64,000 bases of DNA from an uncultured Mediterraneibacter sp. (GTDB taxonomy: Bacteria; Bacillota; Clostridia; Lachnospirales; Lachnospiraceae). A program made the translations under genes and the position numbers. The stretch's first letter is position 1. The number at the start of each line of letters is the position of its first letter. A model generated the notes under the pieces. The model ran no database searches. It saw only the letters and a program-made list of their open reading frames with translations, and was not told where the DNA came from. Positions 17,979 through 27,101 of this stretch are shown piece after piece. The stretch is taken from contig CALWQP010000012.1 of the NCBI GenBank assembly GCA_944383695.1, positions 1 through 64,000 on the forward strand. The letters are read 5' to 3'.

Positions 17979-18062
17979 CCGGAGCAGCGGAAAAAGGCGT
18001 GAGCCGTGTCTGCAGAGAGGCCCGGGTATACGCCGGAAGAAAAAAGAAAGGAATATACAGTC

Positions 18063-20543
18063 ATGAAAAAGAGCAGAGGCATTTTGAGCCTGATCCTGGT
18101 GGCGGCTGTCATGGTCCTGATGGGTGTGACAGTAATCCGCGGGCTGAACTCATATGGAATGGGCGCGGCAAGGAACATCAACCTTGGTCTTGACCTGGAA
18201 GGAGGCGTGAGCATCACCTATCAGGTAAAAGGCGAGACTCCCTCTAAGGAGGATATGGACGATACGGTGTACAAGATGCAGCGCCGTGTGGAACAGTACA
18301 GCACAGAGGCCCAGGCATATCAGGAAGGCGATAACCGCATCAGCATCGAAATCCCAGGTGTTGAGGATGCCAACACCATCCTGGAGGAGCTGGGACAGCC
18401 CGGATCACTGTATTTTATCAAACATTACGGCAGCGATGGGACTGAAAATTATACAGCAGGCACAGACGGATATGTGCTGAATAAGAGTATCGATGAGCTC
18501 CAGGGGACGGATTCCATCGTTCTGACCGGCTCCGAAGTAGAGACAGCCACAGCCGGATCATTCCAGCAGTCCACCACCGGGGCAACGGAGTATGGCGTGG
18601 ATCTGACTCTGAATGATGAGGGTACGGCTGCGTTTGCCGCCGCCACGGAAGAGGCGTATAACAACAACAGAGACACGATCGCGATCTATTATGACGGAGC
18701 GCTGATCAGTGTTCCGCAGGTAAATGCGGTCATTGAGAACGGAAGGGCGCAGATTTCTGGTGAGGACATGACTTATGAGGAGGCGGAGAACATTGCCTCC
18801 ACGATCCGCATCGGCGGACTGAACCTGGAGTTGGAGGAAATCAGCTCTAAAGTGGTGGGCGCGCAGCTCGGCGAGGAAGCGATCAGCACAAGCCTCCTGG
18901 CAGGCGCTATCGGCCTTGCGATTGTATGTCTGTTCATGATTTTTGTATATCTGCTTCCGGGCCTTGCGTCCAGTATTGCCCTGGTATTCTATACCGGGCT
19001 GATCCTGGTGCTCTTAAATGCGTTTGACATTACGCTGACTCTGCCGGGTATCGCAGGTATCATCCTCGGCATTGGCATGGCGGTAGATGCGAACGTTATC
19101 ATCTTTGCGCGTGTGAAAGAAGAGCTCTCTGCCGGAGCGTCTGTGCACACTGCGCTGAAAGCCGGATTCCATAAAGCAATGTCAGCGATCCTGGACGGAA
19201 ATATCACGACTCTGATCGCGGCGGCAGTGCTCTGGTTCCGCGGAAGCGGTCCGGTGAAAGGCTTTGCACAGACGCTCGCGCTGGGTATCGTGGTATCCAT
19301 GTTCACAGCTCTGGTAGTGACGAGGGTGATCATCTTCTCTCTCTATGCGCTGGGAATCCGGAATCCGAAAGTGTACGGCCGGGTCAAGGCGCCGAGAAAG
19401 CCGATCGACTTCCTTGGAAAGAGAAAAGTGTTCTTTATTGCCTCGACCCTTCTGTGTGTCAGCGGATTCGTGGGAATGGGGATCAATCAGGCGCGCGGTG
19501 TCGGCGCCATGAATTACAGCCTTGATTTTGCGGGCGGTACTGCAACCACAGTCACATTTGATAAAGAATACACGCTGGATGAGATTGACAGTCAGATGAT
19601 ACCTGAGCTGGAAGACATCACAGGGGATATGAACATTCAGGTCCAGACAGTAAAAGGGACTAACCAGGTCGTATTCAAGACACAGACCCTGGACCTTGAA
19701 GAGCGTGAAGCGTTCGAGACATACATGCAGGAAGACTTTGGCGTGACAGAAGAGATCACCACAGAGAATATCAGCTCCACGGTAAGCTCTGAGATGAGGA
19801 AGGACGCGGTTGTCGCCGTGGCCATCGCTACGATCTGTATGCTGCTTTATATCTGGTTCCGGTTCAAAGACATCCGGTTTGCCACCAGCGCTGTGCTCGC
19901 GCTGGTACACGATGTGCTCGTTGTATTTGCCTTCTATGTGATCGCCAGAGTGTCCGTGGGCAACACATTTATCGCATGTATGCTGACCATCGTCGGATAT
20001 TCCATCAACGCGACCATCGTTATCTTTGACCGTATCCGCGAAGAGCTGAAGGAAGACGGAAAAGCTGCGGATAATCCGGCAGTGCTCAAAGAGCTTGTAA
20101 ACCGCTGTATCACGCAGACGCTGACAAGAAGTATCTATACATCATTGACCACATTTATTACGATCGCAGTACTCTATGTGATGGGCGTAAGCTCTATCAA
20201 AGAGTTTGCCCTGCCGCTGATGGTAGGTATCGTGTGCGGCGCATATTCATCTGTATGCATCACAGGCGCACTCTGGTTTACCATGAAGACAAAGGGCGCG
20301 AAGCTGGCTGCATTAAATGCTGAGTCAGACAAAAGCAGCGTGTCTGCGTTGGCAGGCAAGATCGAACCGGCAGGAAATAACGAGCAGGCAGGCAAGAGCA
20401 GTTCAGCAGATAAGAGCGGACCGGAAGAGCCCGGCCGCGCAAAGGACAGAGCAGAACAGAAGAAGAATAAAGAGAGCAAATCTCCGAAAGGCCAGCAGCG
20501 CACTGGAAAGAGATATACGAAAAACAGGACGCAGAAAAATTAA
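18063..20543 (+). CDS. secDF: SecDF fusion, protein translocase subunit
   Basis: The 826-residue product fuses SecD (about 1-400) and SecF (about 420-740), membrane proteins that use the proton gradient to pull secreted proteins out of the SecYEG channel. The first segment MKKSRGILSLILVAAVMV, the GLDLEGGVSITYQV motif, GIGMAVDANVIIFAR in SecD and LDFAGGTATTV in SecF are all present. The C-terminal tail of about 90 residues is Lys/Glu/Ala/Ser-rich and disordered-looking. The ATG at 18063 follows AAAGGAA. It lies 84 bp after the SCIFF maturase, a recurrent neighbourhood; whether SecDF exports the peptide is inference. Confidence 0.93.
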   Translation: MKKSRGILSLILVAAVMVLMGVTVIRGLNSYGMGAARNINLGLDLEGGVSITYQVKGETPSKEDMDDTVYKMQRRVEQYSTEAQAYQEGDNRISIEIPGVEDANTILEELGQPGSLYFIKHYGSDGTENYTAGTDGYVLNKSIDELQGTDSIVLTGSEVETATAGSFQQSTTGATEYGVDLTLNDEGTAAFAAATEEAYNNNRDTIAIYYDGALISVPQVNAVIENGRAQISGEDMTYEEAENIASTIRIGGLNLELEEISSKVVGAQLGEEAISTSLLAGAIGLAIVCLFMIFVYLLPGLASSIALVFYTGLILVLLNAFDITLTLPGIAGIILGIGMAVDANVIIFARVKEELSAGASVHTALKAGFHKAMSAILDGNITTLIAAAVLWFRGSGPVKGFAQTLALGIVVSMFTALVVTRVIIFSLYALGIRNPKVYGRVKAPRKPIDFLGKRKVFFIASTLLCVSGFVGMGINQARGVGAMNYSLDFAGGTATTVTFDKEYTLDEIDSQMIPELEDITGDMNIQVQTVKGTNQVVFKTQTLDLEEREAFETYMQEDFGVTEEITTENISSTVSSEMRKDAVVAVAIATICMLLYIWFRFKDIRFATSAVLALVHDVLVVFAFYVIARVSVGNTFIACMLTIVGYSINATIVIFDRIREELKEDGKAADNPAVLKELVNRCITQTLTRSIYTSLTTFITIAVLYVMGVSSIKEFALPLMVGIVCGAYSSVCITGALWFTMKTKGAKLAALNAESDKSSVSALAGKIEPAGNNEQAGKSSSADKSGPEEPGRAKDRAEQKKNKESKSPKGQQRTGKRYTKNRTQKN

Positions 20544-20577
20544 CATGAACTGTATATTGGTCTGAGACAGCATAAAA

Positions 20578-20612
20578 AGCATCTGTACCGTTTCCGGTGC
20601 GGGTGCTTTTTT
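20578..20612 (+). terminator. Terminator after secDF
   Basis: AGCATCTGTACCG (20578-20590) pairs with CGGTGCGGGTGCT (20595-20607) and is followed by TTTTTT. Strong intrinsic terminator. Confidence 0.85.
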
Positions 20613-20637
20613 CCGCAGATACTCGTAATCGCTCGTC

Positions 20638-20666
20638 TTTACTTTTATCCAGATTAATGGTATACA
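20638..20666 (+). promoter_or_regulatory. Promoter of recJ
   Basis: TTTACT (20638-20643), 17-bp spacer, TATACA (20661-20666), about 18 bp before the start of the ribosome-binding region GGAGGG. Confidence 0.5.
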
Positions 20667-20690
20667 TAAAGGGTATCAGGAGGGAAAAGC

Positions 20691-22403
20691 ATGGAACGCT
20701 GGTTTATCACTATGAAAAAAGCAGATTTCAGCGCTATCGGGGAAAAGTACCATATTTCCCCGATACTGGCGCGCCTGATCCGCAACCGGGATATCGTCGG
20801 GGATGACGCTGTGGATTTTTATCTGAACGGAACGATCGCGGACCTGCATGACGGCATGCTGATGCGGGACATGGACCGGGCGGTGGAAATCCTGGCAGAA
20901 AAGGTGCGGGAAGATAAGCCGATCCGCGTGCTCGGAGATTATGACATTGATGGGGTGAATGCCACATATATCCTGCAGGAAGGACTCGCAGGGCTGGGAG
21001 CAGATGTGGACACGGACATCCCGGACCGCATCAAAGACGGATACGGCTTGAACCGGATGCTCATCGATCGTGCCATTGATGATGGGATCGATACAGTCAT
21101 CACCTGTGACAATGGGATCGCGGCATCGGATGAGATTGCATATGCAAAAGACAATGGTCTGACAGTGATCGTGACAGATCATCACGAAGTCCCTTACATA
21201 GAGATGGACGGCGAGAAAGAATATCTCCTTCCCCGAGCGGACGCAGTGGTCGATCCTCATCGTCCGGACTGCGGGTATCCATTCAAAGGCCTGTGCGGCG
21301 CGGCAGTGGCATACAAGCTGGTGGAGGCGCTCTATGATGTCATGCAGAGAGACCCGGAGGACGTGGATTACCTGATGGAGAATGTGGCGATCGCCACGGT
21401 CGGGGATGTGATGGATTTAAATGGTGAGAACCGCATCTTCGTAAAGCAGGGGCTGGAGATGCTGAAACGCACGCAGAATCCGGGGCTGAAAGCCCTGATC
21501 GAATGTACAGGCATTGACGTGGACCGGCTGAATGCTTACCATATCGGATTCGTACTGGGGCCCTGCATCAATGCCGGCGGCAGACTGGACACGGCGAAAC
21601 GTGCCCTGGAGCTTTTAAATGCCCGCACACGGCGGGAAGCGGTCATGCTGGCGGAGGACTTGAAAGCATTGAACGACAGCCGGAAGGAGATGACAGAGAG
21701 AGGCGTGGCGGAGGCAGTGGATTTGATCGAGACCACTTCCCTGAAGGATGACCGGGTGCTGGTCGTCTATCTGCCGGACTGCCATGAGAGCATCGCGGGG
21801 ATTATCGCAGGACGGATCAGAGAGCGCTACTATCGCCCCACATTTGTCCTGACAAAGGCGGAAGACGGAGTGAAAGGCTCCGGCCGGTCAATTGAATCCT
21901 ATGACATGTTTGCCCAGATGTGCAGATGCAGGGCATTGTTTACAAAATTCGGCGGACATAAACTGGCAGCGGGGCTGTCTCTTGAGGAGGGCAATATACA
22001 GCGGTTCAGAGAGACGGTCAACGCGCTGTGCGACTTGAAGGAAGAGGATCTCCAGATGAAAGTGTCCATTGACATGCGCCTTCCCTTTCCTTATATCACG
22101 GAAGAGCTGGTCAGTGAGCTGGAGCTCCTGGAGCCCTTTGGAAAAGGAAATCCAAAACCCCTGTTTGCGGAAAAAGACTTAAAGGTGATCAGCCCGCGTA
22201 TTTTCGGCAAAAACCGGAATGTCCTAAAATGCCGTCTGGAGGATCAGCAGGGCAATCAGATGGAAGCAGTGTATTTCGGGGATGTAGAGGCATGTTTAAA
22301 GACAATGGAAGAGAAAAAAGTCATGTCCTTTACATATTATCCGTCAGTAAATGAATATATGGGACGGAAGAATCTGCAGATCACGATTGTGAATTATCAA
22401 TAG
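20691..22403 (+). CDS. recJ: Single-stranded-DNA-specific exonuclease RecJ
   Basis: RecJ degrades single-stranded DNA 5' to 3' in recombination and repair. The 570-residue chain has the DHH-family motifs: DYDIDG at 83-88, CDNG at 139-142 and the DHH triad at 163-165. A DHHA1 region (SIAGIIAGRI, FGGHKLAAG at about 420-430) and a C-terminal OB-like domain (LEPFGKGNPKP) follow. It is at the short end for RecJ and lacks the long C-terminal extension found in Bacillus. The ATG at 20691 follows AGGAGGGAAAAGC. Confidence 0.88.
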   Translation: MERWFITMKKADFSAIGEKYHISPILARLIRNRDIVGDDAVDFYLNGTIADLHDGMLMRDMDRAVEILAEKVREDKPIRVLGDYDIDGVNATYILQEGLAGLGADVDTDIPDRIKDGYGLNRMLIDRAIDDGIDTVITCDNGIAASDEIAYAKDNGLTVIVTDHHEVPYIEMDGEKEYLLPRADAVVDPHRPDCGYPFKGLCGAAVAYKLVEALYDVMQRDPEDVDYLMENVAIATVGDVMDLNGENRIFVKQGLEMLKRTQNPGLKALIECTGIDVDRLNAYHIGFVLGPCINAGGRLDTAKRALELLNARTRREAVMLAEDLKALNDSRKEMTERGVAEAVDLIETTSLKDDRVLVVYLPDCHESIAGIIAGRIRERYYRPTFVLTKAEDGVKGSGRSIESYDMFAQMCRCRALFTKFGGHKLAAGLSLEEGNIQRFRETVNALCDLKEEDLQMKVSIDMRLPFPYITEELVSELELLEPFGKGNPKPLFAEKDLKVISPRIFGKNRNVLKCRLEDQQGNQMEAVYFGDVEACLKTMEEKKVMSFTYYPSVNEYMGRKNLQITIVNYQ

Positions 22404-22425
22404 ACCGGAACTTGTAGAAAAATGT

Positions 22426-22506
22426 TTGAAAAACAGGAAATTAATGCTATACTAATACTATTGCAGGCTTATTTCAGGATGCCCGGACCGACAGCGGCAT
22501 CCTTTT
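22426..22506 (+). promoter_or_regulatory. relA promoter and leader hairpin
   Basis: TTGAAA (22426-22431) and TATACT (22448-22453) form a promoter-like pair with a 16-bp spacer. Downstream, GGATGCC (22477-22483) pairs with GGCATCC (22496-22502) and is followed by TTTT. If the promoter is used, this hairpin lies in the leader and could attenuate the operon; otherwise it ends the recJ transcript. Confidence 0.5.
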
Positions 22507-22577
22507 GATTAGATGACAGGCTTTGCATTTGAGACTTTAAGGCAGTGATATGCCGGACACTGGAAGGGGGAACTGAT

Positions 22578-24881
22578 ATGGCAGGGACGCCGGAATATGT
22601 ACAGTTGAATAAGAACCTTGAGATCGTGGACGGTCATGCGGTGAAAGCGCCGGAGGATTATCAGGACCCTGAGCAGCTCTATCAGGCGCTGGTCGACCGT
22701 GTGAGGAAATACCATCCCTCCGCAGATATCTCCATGATAGAAAAGGCGTACCGGATCGGGAAGGAAGCTCATAAAGACCAGGTGAGAAAGTCCGGAGAGC
22801 CCTATATCATCCATCCGCTCTGGGTGGGCATCATACTGGCGGATCTTGAGATGGACAAAGAGACCATCGTGGCAGGGATGCTCCATGATGCGGTGGAAGA
22901 TACCGACATGACGCTGGATGACGTCACAAGGGAGTTCGGAGAAGAGGTGGCCCTCCTTGTGGACGGCGTCACGAAGCTGGGGCAGCTCAGTTATTCTCAG
23001 GATAAACTGGAGGTCCAGGCAGAAAACTTAAGGAAGATGTTCCTTGCCATGGCAAAGGACATCCGCGTCATTATCATCAAGCTGGCGGACCGGCTTCACA
23101 ATATGCGCACACTGGAGTTCATGACTCCGGCAAAACAGCAGGAGAAGGCAAGGGAGACCATGGATATCTATGCTCCCATCGCCCAGAGGCTCGGTATCTC
23201 CAAGATCAAGACAGAGCTGGATGACCTGTCGCTGAAATACTGGAAACCGGACGTCTATTACCAGCTGGTGAAAGACTTAAACGCCCGCAAGACGGAAAGG
23301 GAAGAATTCGTCCAGCAGATTGTGGCGGAAGTCTCAAAGCATATGGCAAACGCGCACATCATGGCAAAGGTCTACGGACGTGTGAAGCATTTCTTCAGCA
23401 TCTATAAAAAGATGGTGAATCAGAACAAGACACTGGACCAGGTGTATGACCTGTTCGCAGTGCGCATCATCGTGGATTCTGTAAAAGACTGTTATGCGGC
23501 GCTGGGAGTGATCCATGAGATGTACACCCCCATCCCGGGGCGCTTCAAAGATTATATCGCCATGCCGAAGCCGAATATGTACCAGTCGCTCCACACCACG
23601 CTGATGGGGCCATCGGGCCAGCCCTTTGAAATCCAGATCCGTACGGAGGAGATGCACAAGACCGCGGAATATGGTATCGCGGCCCACTGGAAATACAAAG
23701 AAGGCTCGGATGCGGCAAAGAGCATGGAGTCCCAGGAAGCCAAGCTGAACTGGCTGCGGCAGATCCTGGAATGGCAGCGTGACATGTCCGACAACCGGGA
23801 GTTCTTAAGTCTGTTAAAAGGCGACCTGGACCTGTTTGCCGAAGACGTGTACTGCTTTACGCCAAATGGGGATGTGAAGAACCTTCCAAACGGCTCTACA
23901 CCGGTAGATTTTGCCTACGCTATCCACAGTGCGGTGGGCAACAAGATGGTGGGCGCAAGGGTCAACGGAAAACTGGTCAATATTGACTATAAGATACAGA
24001 ATGGGGACAGGATCGAGATCCTGACGTCCCAGAATTCCAAGGGACCGAGCCGGGACTGGCTCAATATCGTCAAGAGCACCCAGGCAAAGAATAAGATAAA
24101 CCAGTGGTTTAAGAAGGAATTTAAAGAGGATAATATCATCAAGGGCAAGGAGCTGATCATGGCTTACTGCCGGAGCAAATCCATCAACCTGCAGGATATC
24201 CTGAGGCCGAAATACATGCAGATCGTGCAGAAGAAGTACGGATTCCGCGATTGGGACGCGGTGCTGGCGGCGATCGGGCACGGAGGCCTGAAGGAAGGGC
24301 AGGTGGTGAACCGTCTTTCTGAAGAATATGAGAAAGAGCACAGGAAAGAGATAACGGATGAGACGATTCTGGAGAAGATTTCCGCGGCAAACAGCAGGAA
24401 GGTCCACATTGCCAAGTCCAAGAGCGGCATCGTGGTCAAGGGGATCAATGATATGGCGGTCCGCTTTTCCAAGTGCTGCAACCCTGTGCCCGGAGATGAA
24501 ATCGTTGGTTTCGTTACCCGCGGGCGGGGCATGTCCATCCACCGGACGGACTGCGTAAACATGCTGCACCTTTCCGATGAAGAGCGGGCGAGACTGATCG
24601 ACGCAGAGTGGGAGGATACTTCGGAGACAGAGGGCGGAGGCCAGTATCTGGCGGAGCTGAAGATGTATGCTTCCGACCGGCAGGGAATGCTCATGGACCT
24701 GTCCAGAGTGTTCACTGAGGCGAAGATCGACGTGAAGTCTATGAATATCCGCACGAGCAAAAAAGGTACTGCTACCATTGACACAGGATTTATCGTGCAG
24801 GGCCGCGAGGAACTGAACAGTGTGATCGAGAAACTGCGGCAGGTGGAAGGCATCATTGATATCGAGAGGACTTCCGGTTAA
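22578..24881 (+). CDS. relA: Bifunctional (p)ppGpp synthetase/hydrolase (RelA/SpoT family)
   Basis: The 767-residue long RSH protein makes and degrades the alarmone (p)ppGpp. The hydrolase HD domain (about 60-200) retains H79 and the HD pair at 103-104 in MLHDAVEDTD, so hydrolysis is expected. The synthetase domain (about 240-400) has LFAVRIIVDS and FEIQIRTEEMH. TGS (about 415-480) and a C-terminal ACT domain (about 690-767) follow. The ATG at 22578 is preceded by GGAAGGGGG; an earlier in-frame ATG lacks this site. It heads a run with the MBL, hemZ, hisS and aspS genes. Confidence 0.93.
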   Translation: MAGTPEYVQLNKNLEIVDGHAVKAPEDYQDPEQLYQALVDRVRKYHPSADISMIEKAYRIGKEAHKDQVRKSGEPYIIHPLWVGIILADLEMDKETIVAGMLHDAVEDTDMTLDDVTREFGEEVALLVDGVTKLGQLSYSQDKLEVQAENLRKMFLAMAKDIRVIIIKLADRLHNMRTLEFMTPAKQQEKARETMDIYAPIAQRLGISKIKTELDDLSLKYWKPDVYYQLVKDLNARKTEREEFVQQIVAEVSKHMANAHIMAKVYGRVKHFFSIYKKMVNQNKTLDQVYDLFAVRIIVDSVKDCYAALGVIHEMYTPIPGRFKDYIAMPKPNMYQSLHTTLMGPSGQPFEIQIRTEEMHKTAEYGIAAHWKYKEGSDAAKSMESQEAKLNWLRQILEWQRDMSDNREFLSLLKGDLDLFAEDVYCFTPNGDVKNLPNGSTPVDFAYAIHSAVGNKMVGARVNGKLVNIDYKIQNGDRIEILTSQNSKGPSRDWLNIVKSTQAKNKINQWFKKEFKEDNIIKGKELIMAYCRSKSINLQDILRPKYMQIVQKKYGFRDWDAVLAAIGHGGLKEGQVVNRLSEEYEKEHRKEITDETILEKISAANSRKVHIAKSKSGIVVKGINDMAVRFSKCCNPVPGDEIVGFVTRGRGMSIHRTDCVNMLHLSDEERARLIDAEWEDTSETEGGGQYLAELKMYASDRQGMLMDLSRVFTEAKIDVKSMNIRTSKKGTATIDTGFIVQGREELNSVIEKLRQVEGIIDIERTSG

Positions 24882-24910
24882 GCGGCGGAGCGGAAGGAGG
24901 ATGATCCGTA

Positions 24911-25534
24911 ATGAGGATAGGAAAATTTGTACTTGGTCCGGTGGGGACGAACTGCTATATCGTGAGCAGTGAGAAGAATAAGGAATGTTTTGTCATCGAT
25001 CCTGCGGCGTGTCCCCCGGAATTTATAAGCTATATCAAAGACATGGGGCTGAAAGTAAAAGCAGTGCTCCTGACCCACGGACATTTTGATCATATCATGG
25101 GACTGGATGGGTTTTTAAAGGAATTTCCCGTGCCTGTCTATGCCCATGAGGCAGAGCGGGAGCTGCTGGAGAGCGCGGAGCTCAATTCCTCCGCATCTAT
25201 GCTGGGACAGCCGTATACCTTCTCTGGCGCAGAATACGTGACTGACAGGCAGGAGCTTGAAGTTGCGGGATTTGCGGTCCAGGTGATCTACACCCCGGGG
25301 CACACTGCCGGCGGATGCTGTTATTATATCCCGGCGGAAAATGTGCTGTTCAGCGGGGATACGCTCTTCCACGGTTCCATCGGGCGCACGGATCTCCCTA
25401 CAGGGAGCATGGGTCAGCTCGTGAATTCCATCCGGGACAGATTGTTTGTCCTGCCGGATGAGACGAAGGTCTGTCCGGGGCACATGGATGAGACTGCCAT
25501 CGGATATGAGAAGAAATACAATCCTTTTCTATAA
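24911..25534 (+). CDS. MBL-fold metallo-hydrolase (glyoxalase II-like)
   Basis: A 207-residue metallo-beta-lactamase fold protein. The metal motif THGHFDHIMG gives H56, H58, D60 and H61, with further ligands in TPGHTAGG, FSGDTLFHGSIGRTDL and CPGHMDET. The short form without the glyoxalase II helical domain resembles YcbL/YqgX proteins, which hydrolyse lactoylglutathione-like thioesters or remain uncharacterised. It lies 29 bp after relA with GGAAGGAGGATG upstream. Confidence 0.85.
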   Translation: MRIGKFVLGPVGTNCYIVSSEKNKECFVIDPAACPPEFISYIKDMGLKVKAVLLTHGHFDHIMGLDGFLKEFPVPVYAHEAERELLESAELNSSASMLGQPYTFSGAEYVTDRQELEVAGFAVQVIYTPGHTAGGCCYYIPAENVLFSGDTLFHGSIGRTDLPTGSMGQLVNSIRDRLFVLPDETKVCPGHMDETAIGYEKKYNPFL

Positions 25535-25593
25535 ACATGGGCCTGGCTTCTGCATTAAGATTTGCGGGTGCAGGTTTTGAAAGGAAATAAAAC

Positions 25594-27084
25594 ATGATCG
25601 AGATCGCATGTAAAAAAAATAAACTGACTTATAATGTATATCATATCACAAAAGCATTTTTTCCAAATGAGGAAATCTCGCAGAAGGTTGATGAAAAGCA
25701 AGAATCTCTCGTGGAGCTCCGTCTTCCGGGAGGCTCTTGCTTTTCCCTTGCGCCGGAGGAGATCCGGGGAGAAATGCGGGGACCGGCGGGCAGCCTTCCT
25801 GTTACTGAGGAGGAGCTGGCGCAGGCAGAAAAGCGTGCAGTCACCCTCAGGGTCTACCGGTTCCTGTGCGAAAAGTCCGGCAGGGAGCTTGCCTGGGGAA
25901 CGCTTACCGGAGTTCGCCCTACAAAGCTGGCAATGCAGATGCTGGAGGAAGGAAAGAACCGAGAGGAAATTATAAAATTTTTCAAGAAAGAATATTTTGT
26001 CACGTCTGCAAAGGCGGAGCTGGGATATGAGATTGCCTGCCGGGAAAAGCAGCTTCTCGGGAAGCTTGACTGCAGGGGCGGGTTCAGTCTGTACGTTGGC
26101 ATCCCCTTCTGTCCCAGCGTGTGTTCTTACTGCTCGTTCAGTTCCTCGCCCATTGATGTGTGGAAAGACCGGGTGGACAGCTATCTGGACGCCCTGGTCA
26201 AAGAGATACGCGCTATCGGGAGGATGGCTCGGGGCAGATATCCGGATACTGTATACATCGGCGGGGGCACACCCACCACGCTGGAGCCGGACCAGCTCCG
26301 GCGGCTGCTCACAGAGATTACAGAAAACTTTGACTTGAGCCATATGGCAGAGTTCACTGTGGAGGCGGGGCGCCCGGACAGTATCACAGAAGAAAAGCTC
26401 ACTGTCCTGAGAGCGTTCCCGGTGACTCGGATTTCCATCAATCCTCAGACCATGCAGCAGAAGACGCTGGATCTGGTAGGACGGAAGCACACCGTGGAGG
26501 ATATCCGTGAAGCGTACGTAATGGCGCGGAGGCTTGGGTTTGACAATATCAATATGGACTTGATCGCGGGTCTTCCAGGGGAAGATGCGGCGGACATGGA
26601 AGATACACTTTCCCAGATTGAAGACATGCACCCGGACAGTCTGACCGTCCACTCTCTCGCCATCAAGCGGGCGGCGAAGTTCGGACAGGAGGGCAGGTCC
26701 ATGGATCTGCATTCCGAGATTTCACAGATGGTGGACGCTGCGGCGAAGAGCGCGGAGAAGATGGGGCTGAAGCCCTATTATCTGTACCGGCAGAAGAATA
26801 TTGCCGGGAATTTTGAAAATGTGGGATATGCGAAGCTTGACAAAGCGGGAATATACAATATACTGATTATGGAAGAAAAGCAGACAATCCTTGCCGCGGG
26901 CGCGGGCGCGTCCACGAAGATCCTGCTTGAGACACCCATCAGGACGGAGGGTGGAAAGAAGATCGATATTGTCCATGTGGAAAATGTGAAGAATATCACA
27001 GAGTACATTGACCGGATCGATGAGATGATAGAACGAAAACACCACTGGGGTGTACCATTATGCCGTGAGAAGCACGGCGGATAG
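25594..27084 (+). CDS. hemZ: Radical SAM protein HemZ (coproporphyrinogen dehydrogenase-like)
   Basis: The 496-residue protein belongs to the HemN/HemZ branch of radical SAM enzymes. The cluster motif CPSVCSYC places Cys at 173, 177 and 180, preceded by a HemZ-type N-terminal region of about 160 residues absent from HemN. The GGGTPTTL motif follows near residue 226. HemZ is annotated as an oxygen-independent coproporphyrinogen oxidase, but many Clostridia carry it without a full haem pathway, so its true reaction is open. It is 59 bp after the MBL gene and 17 bp before hisS. Confidence 0.85.
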   Translation: MIEIACKKNKLTYNVYHITKAFFPNEEISQKVDEKQESLVELRLPGGSCFSLAPEEIRGEMRGPAGSLPVTEEELAQAEKRAVTLRVYRFLCEKSGRELAWGTLTGVRPTKLAMQMLEEGKNREEIIKFFKKEYFVTSAKAELGYEIACREKQLLGKLDCRGGFSLYVGIPFCPSVCSYCSFSSSPIDVWKDRVDSYLDALVKEIRAIGRMARGRYPDTVYIGGGTPTTLEPDQLRRLLTEITENFDLSHMAEFTVEAGRPDSITEEKLTVLRAFPVTRISINPQTMQQKTLDLVGRKHTVEDIREAYVMARRLGFDNINMDLIAGLPGEDAADMEDTLSQIEDMHPDSLTVHSLAIKRAAKFGQEGRSMDLHSEISQMVDAAAKSAEKMGLKPYYLYRQKNIAGNFENVGYAKLDKAGIYNILIMEEKQTILAAGAGASTKILLETPIRTEGGKKIDIVHVENVKNITEYIDRIDEMIERKHHWGVPLCREKHGG

Positions 27085-27101
27085 ATGAAAGGAGAATGGC
27101 T

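Noticed and set aside
18063-20543. secDF as a dedicated exporter of the SCIFF peptide
   Set aside because: SecDF is a general translocase component, and the peptide lacks a Sec signal. Adjacency alone is not enough, so this is left as a question.
25555-26712. 385-codon open frame on the minus strand inside hemZ
   Set aside because: Antisense to a gene with clear radical SAM motifs, with no domain and no ribosome site.
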